From positions 1 to 64,000 of the forward strand of contig NZ_JAUTDN010000021.1 of the NCBI RefSeq assembly GCF_030646155.1: a stretch of DNA of 64,000 bases, given 5' to 3'. Positions 49,284-57,673 of this stretch are shown here, piece after piece; position 1 is the stretch's first letter, and each line of letters begins with the position of its first letter. Source of the stretch: Conexibacter sp. CPCC 205762. Its GTDB lineage: Bacteria; Actinomycetota; Thermoleophilia; Solirubrobacterales; Solirubrobacteraceae. The notes beneath the pieces were generated by a model, which ran no database searches, was not told the DNA's origin, and worked only from the letters and a program-made list of their open reading frames with translations. The position numbers and the translations under genes were made by a program.

Positions 49284-50189
49284 ATGGACCGCTTCGAGCT
49301 GCAGGAGATGACGCTCCACGGCCACCGGATCGCCTTTCGCGCCGGCGGCAGCGGACCGGTGCTGGTGCTGGTGCACGGGATCACCTCGACGTCGCGCACG
49401 TGGGAGCGCGTCTTCCCGCTGCTGACGCGCCACTTCACCGTGATCGCGCCGGATCTGCTGGGACACGGCCAGTCGGCGAAGCCGCGCGGCGACTACTCGC
49501 TCGGCGCCTACGCCAGCGGCGTGCGCGACCTGCTCGTCGCGCTCGGCCACGAGCGCGCGACCTTCGTCGGTCACTCGCTCGGCGGCGGCGTCGCGATGCA
49601 GCTCGCGTACCAGTTCCCCGAGCGCTGCGAGCGGCTGGTGCTGGTCGCCAGCGGCGGGCTGGGGCGCGAGGTCAGCGTGCTGCTGCGGGCGGCGACGCTG
49701 CCCGGCTCCGACGTCGTGCTGCCGCTGCTCGTCAACCACTACCTGCTCGACGCCGGCCGCTTCGTCGGCTCGCTGCTCGGCCGCCTCGGCCTGCGCGCCG
49801 GCACCGACATGGCCGAGATCGCGGCCGGTCACGCCTCGCTCGCCGACCGCGACGCGCGCGCCGCGTTCGTCCACACGCTGCGCGCGATCGTCGATGCCGG
49901 CGGCCAGCGCGTCGACGCGCGCGACCGTCTCTACCTGGCCGAGCACGTCCCGTTCCTGATCGTCTGGGGCGAGCACGACAGCGTCATTCCCGCCTCGCAC
50001 GGGCGCGATGCGCACGCGCTCGTGCCGTCGAGCCGGCTGGAGCTGTTCGAGCGCTCCGGCCACTTCCCGCAGCTGGACGAGCCGACGCGCTTCATCGAGG
50101 TGCTGGAGGAGTTCGTCGCCACGACCGCGCCGGCCGAGCTTGCGCCGGAGGAGTGGCGGGAACTGCTGCGGGTCGGCCGCGCGGCCTAG
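49284..50189 (+). CDS. Alpha/beta-hydrolase fold protein
   Basis: 301 residues. Oxyanion-hole strand VLVLVHGITSTSRTW, nucleophile elbow GHSLGGG (Ser at ~97), acid in FLIVWGEHDSVIP and base in SGHFPQLDEP. A typical AB hydrolase 1 protein with a cap domain. The substrate is unknown: members hydrolyse esters, epoxides and haloalkanes. It could have a role in lipid metabolism with the divergent CFA-like enzyme, but the link is only position. It converges with the methyltransferase gene at 50186 by a 4-bp overlap. Confidence 0.88.
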   Translation: MDRFELQEMTLHGHRIAFRAGGSGPVLVLVHGITSTSRTWERVFPLLTRHFTVIAPDLLGHGQSAKPRGDYSLGAYASGVRDLLVALGHERATFVGHSLGGGVAMQLAYQFPERCERLVLVASGGLGREVSVLLRAATLPGSDVVLPLLVNHYLLDAGRFVGSLLGRLGLRAGTDMAEIAAGHASLADRDARAAFVHTLRAIVDAGGQRVDARDRLYLAEHVPFLIVWGEHDSVIPASHGRDAHALVPSSRLELFERSGHFPQLDEPTRFIEVLEEFVATTAPAELAPEEWRELLRVGRAA

Positions 50190-50860
50190 CCGGCCGCCCG
50201 CGCGGAGCGCAGCTCCAGCGGGCCGCCGAGCGTTCGCAGACGGTCGTGCAGGCGCTGGTCGCCGAAGCCGGCGGCGGCGAGCAGGCCGGGCAGCTCGCCG
50301 TTGCCGAGCGGAGCGGTGTTCTCGACGCCGTCGAGCAGCTGGAGGCCGCGGAAGGCGAGCCGCATCAGCGGATCGCGCGCCGGCCCCCAGTCGGCGACGT
50401 GGATCCGGCCGCCCGGCCGCAGCACCCGCCGCGCCTCCGCCAGCGCGGTCCGCTGGGTCGCGGGGGAGAGGTGGTGCAGCAGCAGCGACATCACGACCCG
50501 GTCGGCGCTCGCGTCCGGCAGCGGCAGCGCGTCCGCGAGCCCTTCCCGCCAGTCGACGGCCTCCGCGCCGCGCTTCCCGCGCGCCCGCGCCAGCGTCGCC
50601 GGATCGCCGTCGATCCCGATCGCGCGCACGCCCGCCCCACCCAACATGGTGGTGAAGGAGCCGGTCCCGCAGCCGACCTCGACGAGATCGAGCGGCCGCT
50701 CGGGCGGTGCGCCGTCGAGCACCTGCGCGAGCAGGCGGGAGCGGAAGGTGCGCTCGCGCACGGTCAGCGCGACGAGCGGGTCGTAGAGCGCGAGCGGGGC
50801 GCGGCCGGCGGCACGAACGTAACCGGCGCGCCGCTCGGGCTGGCGAGTTAGAGTTCTCAT
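50186..50860 (-). CDS. SAM-dependent methyltransferase, TetR-controlled
   Basis: 224 residues with a Class I fold: DLVEVGCGTGSFTTML (motif I), IGIDGDPATLARARGK, ADRVVMSLLLHHLSP (post-II) and RVLRPGGRIHVADWG (motif III). A UbiE/methyltransferase-11 style protein of unknown substrate. The gene is divergent from a small membrane protein (50917) with a 32-bp inverted repeat between them. That repeat carries a TGCAAC-N6-GTTAC motif shared with the promoter of the nearby TetR, so both genes are likely repressed by it. Confidence 0.88.
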   Translation of the reverse strand: MRTLTRQPERRAGYVRAAGRAPLALYDPLVALTVRERTFRSRLLAQVLDGAPPERPLDLVEVGCGTGSFTTMLGGAGVRAIGIDGDPATLARARGKRGAEAVDWREGLADALPLPDASADRVVMSLLLHHLSPATQRTALAEARRVLRPGGRIHVADWGPARDPLMRLAFRGLQLLDGVENTAPLGNGELPGLLAAAGFGDQRLHDRLRTLGGPLELRSARAAG

Positions 50861-50895
50861 GCAACATCAACGTTACCCATATGCAACGTTGATGT
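50860..50895. promoter_or_regulatory. Candidate TetR operator with 11-bp inverted repeat
   Basis: ACATCAACGTT (50864-50874), 10-bp spacer, then its exact complement AACGTTGATGT (50885-50895). Overlapping it is TGCAAC-N6-GTTAC (50860-50876), the sequence found again at 51965 in front of the TetR gene and in near-identical form at 2169. The site abuts the start codon of the methyltransferase and lies 21 bp before the membrane protein gene. Confidence 0.7.
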
Positions 50896-50916
50896 CCACC
50901 CCCAACCGTCACGACG

Positions 50917-51294
50917 ATGCCCCTGCTCAGCTCACTCGGCCTGATCTCGCTCGCGCTCGCGGGCCTGTCCGGCTGGCTCGTGCTGGCGACGATGCAGCAG
51001 CCGGAATGGTTCTCCCGGCACGGCGTCGTCGCGCCGGCGCGCTTCCGCCAGCTCCACCTCGACTGGGTCTCGATGGGGCTGATCCTGATCGCGATCGACC
51101 AGGTCGTGCCCGACCGCCCGGCGTGGCTCACCGCCCTGCTCGCCTTCGGCCTGGTCGTCAACCCGCTGCTGTTCGTGCCGCTCGCGTGGGGGCGGGAGCA
51201 GTCGGACAAGCTGCCCTATCGCATCGTCACGGTCGCCTCCTTCACCGCTGCCAGCGGCGGCCTGGCGGCACTCGCGCTCTACGCGCTGCTCTGA
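50917..51294 (+). CDS. Small polytopic membrane protein
   Basis: 125 residues with four hydrophobic segments (SSLGLISLALAGLSGWLVLA; WVSMGLILIAIDQVV; LTALLAFGLVVNPLLFVPLAW; VTVASFTAASGGLAALALYALL). A His-Leu-Asp-Trp motif (RQLHLDWVSMG) in the second helix is distinctive. Function unknown. Divergent from the methyltransferase across the TetR-type operator and convergent with the TetR gene itself, so the three genes make one regulatory unit. Confidence 0.8.
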   Translation: MPLLSSLGLISLALAGLSGWLVLATMQQPEWFSRHGVVAPARFRQLHLDWVSMGLILIAIDQVVPDRPAWLTALLAFGLVVNPLLFVPLAWGREQSDKLPYRIVTVASFTAASGGLAALALYALL

Positions 51295-51299
51295 CACCC

Positions 51300-51328
51300 T
51301 GTCTCACCCTCAGGTCGAGGGTGAGACA
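51300..51328. terminator. Bidirectional terminator
   Basis: TGTCTCACCCTC pairs with GAGGGTGAGACA (12 bp, 5-nt loop) between convergent genes. It overlaps the stop codon of the TetR gene at 51310. Confidence 0.75.
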
Positions 51329-51963
51329 AGTCCTTGGATAGTCAGCTGCACCAGTGCATCGCGGCATCGTTCATGGCTCCAGCCATGCTCGCCGCGCAGG
51401 TGGATGTAGGTCCCGCCGACCTGGTTGAAGAGCACGACCGCGACCTCGTCCGGATCGTCCTGCGCCCGCAGCGACCCGTCCGCGGCACCGTCGCGCAGCA
51501 GCCGCGCCAGCGGCTCGAAGAAGACGGCCCGCGTCCCGAGTCCGTCTGAGCCGCTCTCGTCATCGGCCCCCGCGTCGCCCGCCGAGGCATCGCCCGCCGC
51601 GCCGACGCCTCCCGCGCCCGCGTCGTGAAAGACCGCGTCCCGTCGCGCCCGCAGCGCGACGAGCACGTCCAGCTCGCGGTCGGCGGTCGCGCAGATCGCG
51701 GTCAGCGCCGCCTCCAGCCGCTCGCGCCCGCTGCCGGCCGAGGTCAGCGCCGGCCACAGTGCGCGCCGGTAGGCGTCCGCGGCGTCCTCCGCCAGCGCGC
51801 CCAGCAGCGCCTCGCGGTCGATCCCGCGGCGGTGAAGCGTCACGCGCGACAGCCCCGCCTCCTGCGCGATCCGCTCGACGGTCGCACCGGAGTAGCCGTA
51901 GCGGGCGAACGCCCGCCGCGCAGCAGCGCGCAGCGACGCGTCGATGACAGGCGTGTTGCTCAT
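51310..51963 (-). CDS. TetR-family transcriptional regulator
   Basis: 217 residues. HTH ATVERIAQEAGLSRVTLHRRGIDREALLGAL at ~25-55. The C-terminal ligand domain includes a low-complexity insertion of Gly/Ala/Asp (DAGAGGVGAAGDASAGDAGADDESGS, about residues 115-140) not normal for the family. The start is ATG 51963 rather than TTG 51969 because the ATG is followed by the usual short arm. The operator motif TGCAAC-N6-GTTAC begins one base upstream of the start codon, so it should repress itself and, through the same motif at 50860, the methyltransferase and membrane protein genes. Confidence 0.88.
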   Translation of the reverse strand: MSNTPVIDASLRAAARRAFARYGYSGATVERIAQEAGLSRVTLHRRGIDREALLGALAEDAADAYRRALWPALTSAGSGRERLEAALTAICATADRELDVLVALRARRDAVFHDAGAGGVGAAGDASAGDAGADDESGSDGLGTRAVFFEPLARLLRDGAADGSLRAQDDPDEVAVVLFNQVGGTYIHLRGEHGWSHERCRDALVQLTIQGLVSPST

Positions 51964-51964
51964 C

Positions 51965-51981
51965 TGCAACGCGAATGTTAC
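51965..51981. promoter_or_regulatory. Candidate TetR operator TGCAAC-N6-GTTAC
   Basis: Same 11 fixed bases and spacing as at 50860-50876. It sits right next to the regulator's own start codon. Confidence 0.6.
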
Positions 51982-52015
51982 GCGCCAGCCGGCGTGAGGC
52001 GGCGCGGTGCCCGCA

Positions 52016-53812
52016 TCACGCGGCAGGAGCCGACGGCGCGCCCGCGTCGTCGCGCGCGACCAGCCGCGCGTAGAGGCCGCCGCGGGCCATCAGCTCGGCG
52101 TGCGTGCCGCGCTCGGCGAGCCGGCCTCTGTCGAGCACGACGATCTGGTCGGCGTCGCGCACCGTCGACAGGCGGTGAGCGATCGTGATCGTCGTGCGGC
52201 CCTCGGCGAGCCGGTCCAACGCCTCCTGCACCGCCTGCTCGGTCTGCGTGTCGAGAGCGCTGGTCGCCTCGTCGAGCACCAGCACCGGCGGGTTGCGCAG
52301 CAGCGTCCGCGCGATCGCCATCCGCTGCTTCTCGCCGCCGCTGAAGCGGTAGCCGCGCTCGCCGACGACGCTGTCGTAGCCGTCGGGCAGCGAGGCGATC
52401 AGGTCGTGGATGCGGGCGTTGCGCGCCGCCGCCTCGATCTCGGCGTCGGTCGCGTCCGGCCGCGCGAAGCGGAGGTTCTCGCGCACCGAGGCGTGGAACA
52501 GGTAGGTCTCCTGCGAGACGACGCCGACGGTCGCCGCGAGCGAGTCGAACGAGACCTGTCTGATGTCGACGCCGTCGATCGTGACCGCGCCCCGCTCGGC
52601 CTCGTACAGCCGCGCCACCAGGTAGCCGAGCGTCGTCTTGCCGGCGCCGGTCTCGCCGACGATCGCCGTGCGCGTCCCGGCCGGCACGACCAGGTCGATC
52701 CCGTCCAGCGTCCACGGCGCCGGAGAGCCGTCCGGCAGCGTCCGCGCGTAACGGAAGCCGACGTCCTCGAAGCGCACCTCCCCGAGCACCTCCTCGGGCC
52801 GCAGCCGCACCGGGTCGGCCGCCTCCTCGATGTCGACCGGCAGGTCGAGGTACTCGAAGATCCGCTCGAACAGCGCCAGCGAGGTCTGCACGTCGAGCCC
52901 GACCGACAGCAGCTGCCCGATCGGGAACAGCAGCCGCGTCTGCAGCGTCGTGAACGCGACGACGGTGCCGATCGAGATCGCCTGCCCGCCGTCGGCGATC
53001 GACTGCCCGGCGAACCAGTAGACGGCCGCCGGCATGATCGCGAACGTCATCTGCACGGTCGCCATCCGCCAGCGCCCGGCCATCCGCTGCCGCACCTCGA
53101 TCCCGGCCAGCTCCTGCGACTCGCGCGCGAACCGCTCGGCGAGGTCGCCGCCGCGGCCCATCGTCTTGCCGAGCAGCATCCCGGAGACCGACAGCGACTC
53201 CTCCACCAGCGACGAGAGGTCGGCCAGTCTGCCCTGCTTGGTCGCCGTGATGCGCTTGCGCTCCTGGCCGACGCGGCGCGTCAGCCAGACGAAGAACGGC
53301 AGCAGGATCAGCGAGAAGACCGCCAGCCGCCAGTCGAGCAGCGCCATCGCGACGATCGTCGCCACGACCGTCGTCACGTTCGAGGCGATCGAGGTCGCCG
53401 TCGAGGTGACGACGTTGTCGATCCCGCCGATGTCGTTGGAGATGCGCGACTGCACCTCGCCGGTGCGGGTTCTCGTGAAGAAGGCGAGCGACAGCCGCTG
53501 CAGGTGGCGGTAGACGGACGCGCGCAGGTCGTGCATCACCTGCTGGCCGACGATGTTGGAGAGGTAGGTCTGCCCGACGCTCAGCGCGCCGGTGACGACG
53601 GCGATCGCGATCATCCCGAGGACGAGCGCGGACAGCAGCCCGGTGCGCTGGTCGGGGATCGCGACGTCGAGCACCTCGCGCAGCAGGAACGGCGAGATCA
53701 TGCTCAATCCGGCGGAGAGCACGATCAGCCCGAGCACGAGCGAGAGGCGCGCGCGATAGGGGCGGAAGAGGGCGAGGATGCGACGTCCGTCGCGTGGTGG
53801 GGCCTGACTCAC
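52016..53812 (-). CDS. ABC transporter, fused membrane-ATPase (exporter)
   Basis: 598 residues: six-helix ABC transmembrane domain (~15-300), then an ATPase domain with Walker A GETGAGKTT, Q-loop VSQETYLF, signature FSGGEKQR, Walker B VLVLDEAT and H-loop IAHRLS. A half-transporter of the MsbA/MDR type acting as a dimer, exporting lipids or drugs. The GTG at 53812 is preferred over the more distant GTG (53866) because a terminator hairpin for the preceding gene lies between them (53831-53859). The lone position gives no clue to the substrate. No partner half-transporter gene is adjacent. Confidence 0.9.
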   Translation of the reverse strand: MSQAPPRDGRRILALFRPYRARLSLVLGLIVLSAGLSMISPFLLREVLDVAIPDQRTGLLSALVLGMIAIAVVTGALSVGQTYLSNIVGQQVMHDLRASVYRHLQRLSLAFFTRTRTGEVQSRISNDIGGIDNVVTSTATSIASNVTTVVATIVAMALLDWRLAVFSLILLPFFVWLTRRVGQERKRITATKQGRLADLSSLVEESLSVSGMLLGKTMGRGGDLAERFARESQELAGIEVRQRMAGRWRMATVQMTFAIMPAAVYWFAGQSIADGGQAISIGTVVAFTTLQTRLLFPIGQLLSVGLDVQTSLALFERIFEYLDLPVDIEEAADPVRLRPEEVLGEVRFEDVGFRYARTLPDGSPAPWTLDGIDLVVPAGTRTAIVGETGAGKTTLGYLVARLYEAERGAVTIDGVDIRQVSFDSLAATVGVVSQETYLFHASVRENLRFARPDATDAEIEAAARNARIHDLIASLPDGYDSVVGERGYRFSGGEKQRMAIARTLLRNPPVLVLDEATSALDTQTEQAVQEALDRLAEGRTTITIAHRLSTVRDADQIVVLDRGRLAERGTHAELMARGGLYARLVARDDAGAPSAPAA

Positions 53813-53830
53813 GTCTACCGAGGATAGGAA

Positions 53831-53859
53831 GGCGCCGCCGCCACCACGCCGGCGGCGCC
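53831..53859 (-). terminator. Terminator of the FAH-family gene
   Basis: GGCGCCGCCG pairs with CGGCGGCGCC (10 bp, 9-nt loop) 13 bases after the FAH gene stop. It supports a downstream start for the ABC transporter gene. Confidence 0.65.
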
Positions 53860-53872
53860 TCCGCACCCCGCC

Positions 53873-54691
53873 TTACAGCTCGACGACCGTATTGGTGATC
53901 GCGCCGATCCCCTCCACCGAGACCTCGACGACGTCGCCGGCCTGCAGCGAGCGGATCGGGTCCATGAACTCGCCGCAGCCCCAGGGCGTGCCGGTGAGGA
54001 TCACGTCGCCGGCCTCGAGCGTGAAGCTGTGGGAGCAGAACGAGATCAGCTCGGCGACGCCGAAGACCATCTCCTTCGTGTTCGAGTCCTGCACCGCCTC
54101 GCCGTTGACGCGCGTCGTGATCGCGAGCGTCTGCGGGTCGGCGACCTCGTCGGCGGTGACGATCGCCGGGCCGAGCGGGCAGAAGGTGTCGAGCGACTTG
54201 CCGCGCACCCACTGGCCGTCGGCGAACTGCACGTCACGCGCGGAGACGTCGTTGGCGACGGTGTAGCCGAAGACGTGCGAGAGCGCCTCCTCGGCTGACA
54301 CGCGCGACGCCGTTCTGCCGATCACGGCGGCCAGCTCGACCTCCCAGTCGACTCTCTGCGTGATCGCGCGGTCGACGCGGATCTCGTCGCCGTCGCCGAT
54401 CACGCTGGTCGTGAACTTGGTGAAGACGAGCGGCGACTTCGGCGCCTCCATGCCCGTCTCGCGGACGTGGTCCATGTAGTTGAGGCCGATCGCGACGATC
54501 TTGCCGGGCGCCAGCGGCGCGGTCAGCGTCGCGTCGTCGAGCGCCTGCTCGCGCACGGCCGGCAGCGCGCCGCCGGCGGCGATCAGATCGCGCACGGTCG
54601 TGCCGGCGGGGACGTCGAGCGGGTAGAGCGCGCCGTCGCGGTCGACGACGGGCGTGGGGGTGCCGTTCGAGATGGCGGTGCCGATGCGCAT
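53873..54691 (-). CDS. Fumarylacetoacetate hydrolase (FAH) family protein
   Basis: 272 residues with the FAH fold: IVAIGLNYMDHVRETG, then the metal ligands in DWEVELAAVIGR (E-x-E pattern), FGYTVANDVSARDVQ, GKSLDTFCPLGPAIV and VILTGTPWGCGEFM. Typical of acylpyruvases, 2-hydroxyhepta-2,4-diene-1,7-dioate isomerases and related ring-cleavage or sugar-acid pathway enzymes. Divergent from a FadR-type GntR regulator, with two copies of TGGTCnGACCA between them. It is likely induced by an organic acid sensed by that regulator. The exact reaction is not determinable. Confidence 0.9.
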   Translation of the reverse strand: MRIGTAISNGTPTPVVDRDGALYPLDVPAGTTVRDLIAAGGALPAVREQALDDATLTAPLAPGKIVAIGLNYMDHVRETGMEAPKSPLVFTKFTTSVIGDGDEIRVDRAITQRVDWEVELAAVIGRTASRVSAEEALSHVFGYTVANDVSARDVQFADGQWVRGKSLDTFCPLGPAIVTADEVADPQTLAITTRVNGEAVQDSNTKEMVFGVAELISFCSHSFTLEAGDVILTGTPWGCGEFMDPIRSLQAGDVVEVSVEGIGAITNTVVEL

Positions 54692-54705
54692 GGATACCTC
54701 AAAAA

Positions 54706-54730
54706 TGGTCAGACCAATATGGTCCGACCA
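54706..54730. promoter_or_regulatory. Double GntR/FadR-type operator
   Basis: TGGTCAGACCA (54706-54716) and TGGTCCGACCA (54720-54730), two 11-bp palindromes whose centres are 14 bp apart. They match the GntR-family FadR-subgroup pattern TGGTCnGACCA and lie between the divergent FAH gene and the GntR gene. TATAAT follows at 54732-54737. Confidence 0.8.
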
Positions 54731-54731
54731 C

Positions 54732-54737
54732 TATAAT
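54732..54737 (+). promoter_or_regulatory. -10 box TATAAT of the GntR gene
   Basis: A perfect -10 hexamer eight bases before the ATG at 54746. The transcript would start at or one or two bases before the start codon, so it would be leaderless or nearly so, as is common in actinobacteria. The upstream -35 region lies under the operator. Confidence 0.55.
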
Positions 54738-54745
54738 CGGCTGCG

Positions 54746-55357
54746 ATGCCGCCACGCAACCATGTCGCCGAACGCCTGCGTGAGCTGCTCTCCGACGAGC
54801 ACGTCGCGCCTGGCGAGAGGCTGCCGCCGGAGCGGGAGCTGGCGGCCCAGCTCGGCGTCTCGCGCTCGAGCCTGCGCGAGGGGCTCAGACGGCTCTCGGA
54901 CCTCGGCATCATCGAGTCGCGCCAGGGCTCGGGCACCTACCGCGCGCCGCTGGACCTCGGCGACCTGTTCGAGGTCCGCCGCCGGCTGGAGCCGCTCGCC
55001 GCGCGCCTCGCCGCGACCCGCCGCGACGCGCACGACCTGCGCCTGCTCGACGAGGCGGTCGCCGAGATGCGCGCCGCGCTGCCCGACGCCAACCACTTCG
55101 GCGACGCCGACGTGGCCGCCCACGCCGCGATCGTCGAGGCCTCCGGCAGCGTCCCGCTGCGCGTCCTCTTCAGCGCGATCGCCGACCTGCTGCGCCACTC
55201 GCGCACGAGCACCGCGAGCGATCCCGCCCTGCGCACGCTCGCGCTGGAGGAGATGGGCGCGATCGTCGGCGCGATCGACGCCGGCGACGGCGACGCCGCC
55301 GAGCAGGCGATGCACGCCCACCTGCAGCACGTCGGCGCGAGCGTCGGCGCCGGCTAA
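54746..55357 (+). CDS. GntR-family regulator, FadR/FCD subgroup
   Basis: 203 residues. Winged HTH (VAERLRELLSDEHVAPGERLPPERELAAQLGVSRSSLREGLRRLSDLGIIESRQGSGTY) then an FCD ligand domain with the metal ligands Asp/His spaced as in the subgroup (FGDADVAAHAAIVEAS, EQAMHAHLQHV). Regulates organic-acid use in most characterised members. The divergent FAH gene and the doubled operator show its likely target and autoregulation. The C-terminus overlaps by 4 bp the convergent molybdopterin oxidoreductase gene. Confidence 0.9.
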   Translation: MPPRNHVAERLRELLSDEHVAPGERLPPERELAAQLGVSRSSLREGLRRLSDLGIIESRQGSGTYRAPLDLGDLFEVRRRLEPLAARLAATRRDAHDLRLLDEAVAEMRAALPDANHFGDADVAAHAAIVEASGSVPLRVLFSAIADLLRHSRTSTASDPALRTLALEEMGAIVGAIDAGDGDAAEQAMHAHLQHVGASVGAG

Positions 55358-57657
55358 GCCGCGCTGCGCTGCAGCCGGACGATGACGCTCTTCGACGCCG
55401 GCTGGTTGGAGCCGTCGGCGGTCGAGTCGAGCGGGACGAGCGGGTTCGTCTCCGGGTAGTAGGCGGCGGCGCAGCCGCGGGGCGTGTCGTAGCTGACGAT
55501 GCGGAAGCGGTCCGCCCGTCGCTCGATCCCGTCCGGCGCCTCGCCGATCAGGTCGACGACGTCGCCCTCCGCGAAGCCCAGCTGCTCGATGTCGCGGGCG
55601 CTGAGGAAGACGACGCGGCGGCCGGCCTTGACGCCGCGGTAGCGGTCGTTGAGGCCGTAGATCGTCGTGTTGTACTGGTCGTGCGAGCGCAGCGTCTGCA
55701 GCACCAGCCGGCCCTCGGGCACGGTCACGCACGTCAGCGGGTTGGTCAGGAAGCGGGCCTTGCCGGTCGTCGTCGGGAAGGTGCGCGAGTCGCGCGGCGG
55801 GTGCGGCAGCGCGAAGCCGCCCGGCTGCGCGATCCGCTGCTCGAACCGCTCGAAGCCGGGCACGACCTGCTCGATCTTCTGGCGCAGCAGGCGGTAGTCG
55901 CCCGCGAACCGCTCCCACGGGAGGTCGGCGCCGGCGCGGCCGCCGTCGACGGGCCCGAGCACGGCGCGCGCCAGCCCGGCGACGATCGCGACCTCGCTGC
56001 GCAGCTCCTCCGACGCCGGCGCGAGCGTGCCGCGCGAGTGGTGGACCATCCCCATCGAGTCCTCGACGGTGACCGCCTGCGCGCCGCGCGCCTGCATGTC
56101 CAGCTCGGTGCGGCCGAGCGTCGGCAGGATCAGCGCCTGCGTGCCGTGGACGACGTGCGAGCGGTTGAGCTTGGTCGAGACGTGGACCGTCAGGCGGCAG
56201 GCGCGCAGCGCGGCGAAGGTCGCGTCGGTGTCGGGCGCGGCGCTGGCGAAGTTGCCGCCCATCGCGAAGAAGACGTGCGCTCTGCCGTCGCGCATCGCGC
56301 GGATCGCCTCGACCGCGTCGAGCCCGTGCGCCTGCGGCGGCGCGAACCCGAGCGCGCTGTGGAGCCGTTCCAGGAACGCCGGCGCGGGCTTCTCGTAGAT
56401 CCCCATCGTGCGGTCGCCCTGCACGTTGGAGTGGCCGCGGACGGGGCAGACGCCGGCGCCGGGCCGGCCGATGTTGCCGCGCAGCAGCAGGAACGAGACG
56501 AACTCGCGGATCGTCGCGACGGCGTTCTTGTGCTGTGTGATCCCCATCGCCCAGCAGACGACCGTCCGCTCCGATCTGATCGCCAGCTCGGCGACCAGCT
56601 CGATCTCCTCGCGGCGCAGGCCGGTCGCGGCCAGGACCGCGTCCCAGTCGAGCTGCTGGAGCGCGGCCGACCAGGCCTCGAAGCCGTCGGTGTGGGCCTC
56701 GATGAAGGCGTGGTCGAGCACCGTCCCGGGCGCCGCCGCCTCGGCGTCGAGCAGCAGCTTCGAGAGCGCCTGGAAGAGCGCGAGGTCGCCGTTGACCCTG
56801 ACCTGCAGCCAGTGGTCGGCGAGCGCGGTGCCGTGGCCGAGCATGCCCTTCGGCGTCTGCGGGTTCTTGAAGCGGATCAGCCCCGCCTCCGGCAGCGGGT
56901 TGATCGAGACGATCGTCGCGCCGTTGCCCTTCGCCGCCTCCAGCGCCGACAGCATCCGCGGGTGGTTGGTGCCGGGGTTCTGGCCGACGATCAGCAGCAG
57001 GTCGGCGTGCTCGACGTCCTCCAGCGTGACGCTGCCCTTGCCGATCCCGATCGTCTCCGTCAGCGCCACGCCGCTCGACTCGTGGCACATGTTCGAGCAG
57101 TCGGGCAGGTTGTTCGTGCCGTAGGCGCGCACGAACGCCTGGTAGGCGAAGGCGGCCTCGTTCGAGGTGCGGCCGGAGGTGTAGAAGATCGCCTCGTCGG
57201 GCGTCGGCAGCGCGTTCAGCTCCTGCGCGATCAGCCCGTACGCCTCCTCCCACGAGATCGGCGCGTAGTGCGAGGCGCCGTCGCGCAGCACCATCGGGTG
57301 CGTGAGGCGGCCGGAGCGACCGAGCTGGTAGTCGGTCCAGTCGGCCAGCTCGGCGACCGGGTGGCGCGCGAAGAAGTCCGGGTCGACGCGCTTGCGGGTC
57401 GCCTCCTCGGCGACCGCCTTGGCGCCGTTCTCGCAGAACTCGGCGACGTGCGTGTGGCCGGGCTCGGGCCAGGCGCAGCCGGGGCAGTCGAAGCCGTCGG
57501 GCTGGTTGAGGCGGCGCAGCGCTCTGAAGCTGCGCACGACGCCCATCTGCTCCTGCGCGTGGCGCAGCGCGACGGCGACCGCCTCCATCCCGGCGGCGTG
57601 GTCGTGCGGTGGTCTGACGGAGAGCTTGCGGTCCTCGGCGTTCGTCCGCTCCGGCAT
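55354..57657 (-). CDS. FdhF/YdeP-type molybdopterin oxidoreductase
   Basis: 767 residues, the length of the FdhF/YdeP group. CPGCAWPEPGHTHVAEFCENG near the N-terminus is the family's Cys/Trp motif (possible Fe-S ligands), PDCSNMCHESSGVALTETIGIGKGSV a cofactor-contacting part, GQNPGTNHPRML and MGGNFASAAPDTD the molybdopterin guanine dinucleotide contacts, and the C-terminal MoCo domain begins QYNTTIYGLNDRYRG. Annotated as formate-dehydrogenase alpha-like, but the substrate of YdeP proteins is not settled and acid resistance has been proposed. Third gene of an operon after an amidohydrolase and cysteine dioxygenase (gap 16 bp). Confidence 0.9.
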   Translation of the reverse strand: MPERTNAEDRKLSVRPPHDHAAGMEAVAVALRHAQEQMGVVRSFRALRRLNQPDGFDCPGCAWPEPGHTHVAEFCENGAKAVAEEATRKRVDPDFFARHPVAELADWTDYQLGRSGRLTHPMVLRDGASHYAPISWEEAYGLIAQELNALPTPDEAIFYTSGRTSNEAAFAYQAFVRAYGTNNLPDCSNMCHESSGVALTETIGIGKGSVTLEDVEHADLLLIVGQNPGTNHPRMLSALEAAKGNGATIVSINPLPEAGLIRFKNPQTPKGMLGHGTALADHWLQVRVNGDLALFQALSKLLLDAEAAAPGTVLDHAFIEAHTDGFEAWSAALQQLDWDAVLAATGLRREEIELVAELAIRSERTVVCWAMGITQHKNAVATIREFVSFLLLRGNIGRPGAGVCPVRGHSNVQGDRTMGIYEKPAPAFLERLHSALGFAPPQAHGLDAVEAIRAMRDGRAHVFFAMGGNFASAAPDTDATFAALRACRLTVHVSTKLNRSHVVHGTQALILPTLGRTELDMQARGAQAVTVEDSMGMVHHSRGTLAPASEELRSEVAIVAGLARAVLGPVDGGRAGADLPWERFAGDYRLLRQKIEQVVPGFERFEQRIAQPGGFALPHPPRDSRTFPTTTGKARFLTNPLTCVTVPEGRLVLQTLRSHDQYNTTIYGLNDRYRGVKAGRRVVFLSARDIEQLGFAEGDVVDLIGEAPDGIERRADRFRIVSYDTPRGCAAAYYPETNPLVPLDSTADGSNQPASKSVIVRLQRSAA

Positions 57658-57673
57658 CCACCGAGCGTACTCC

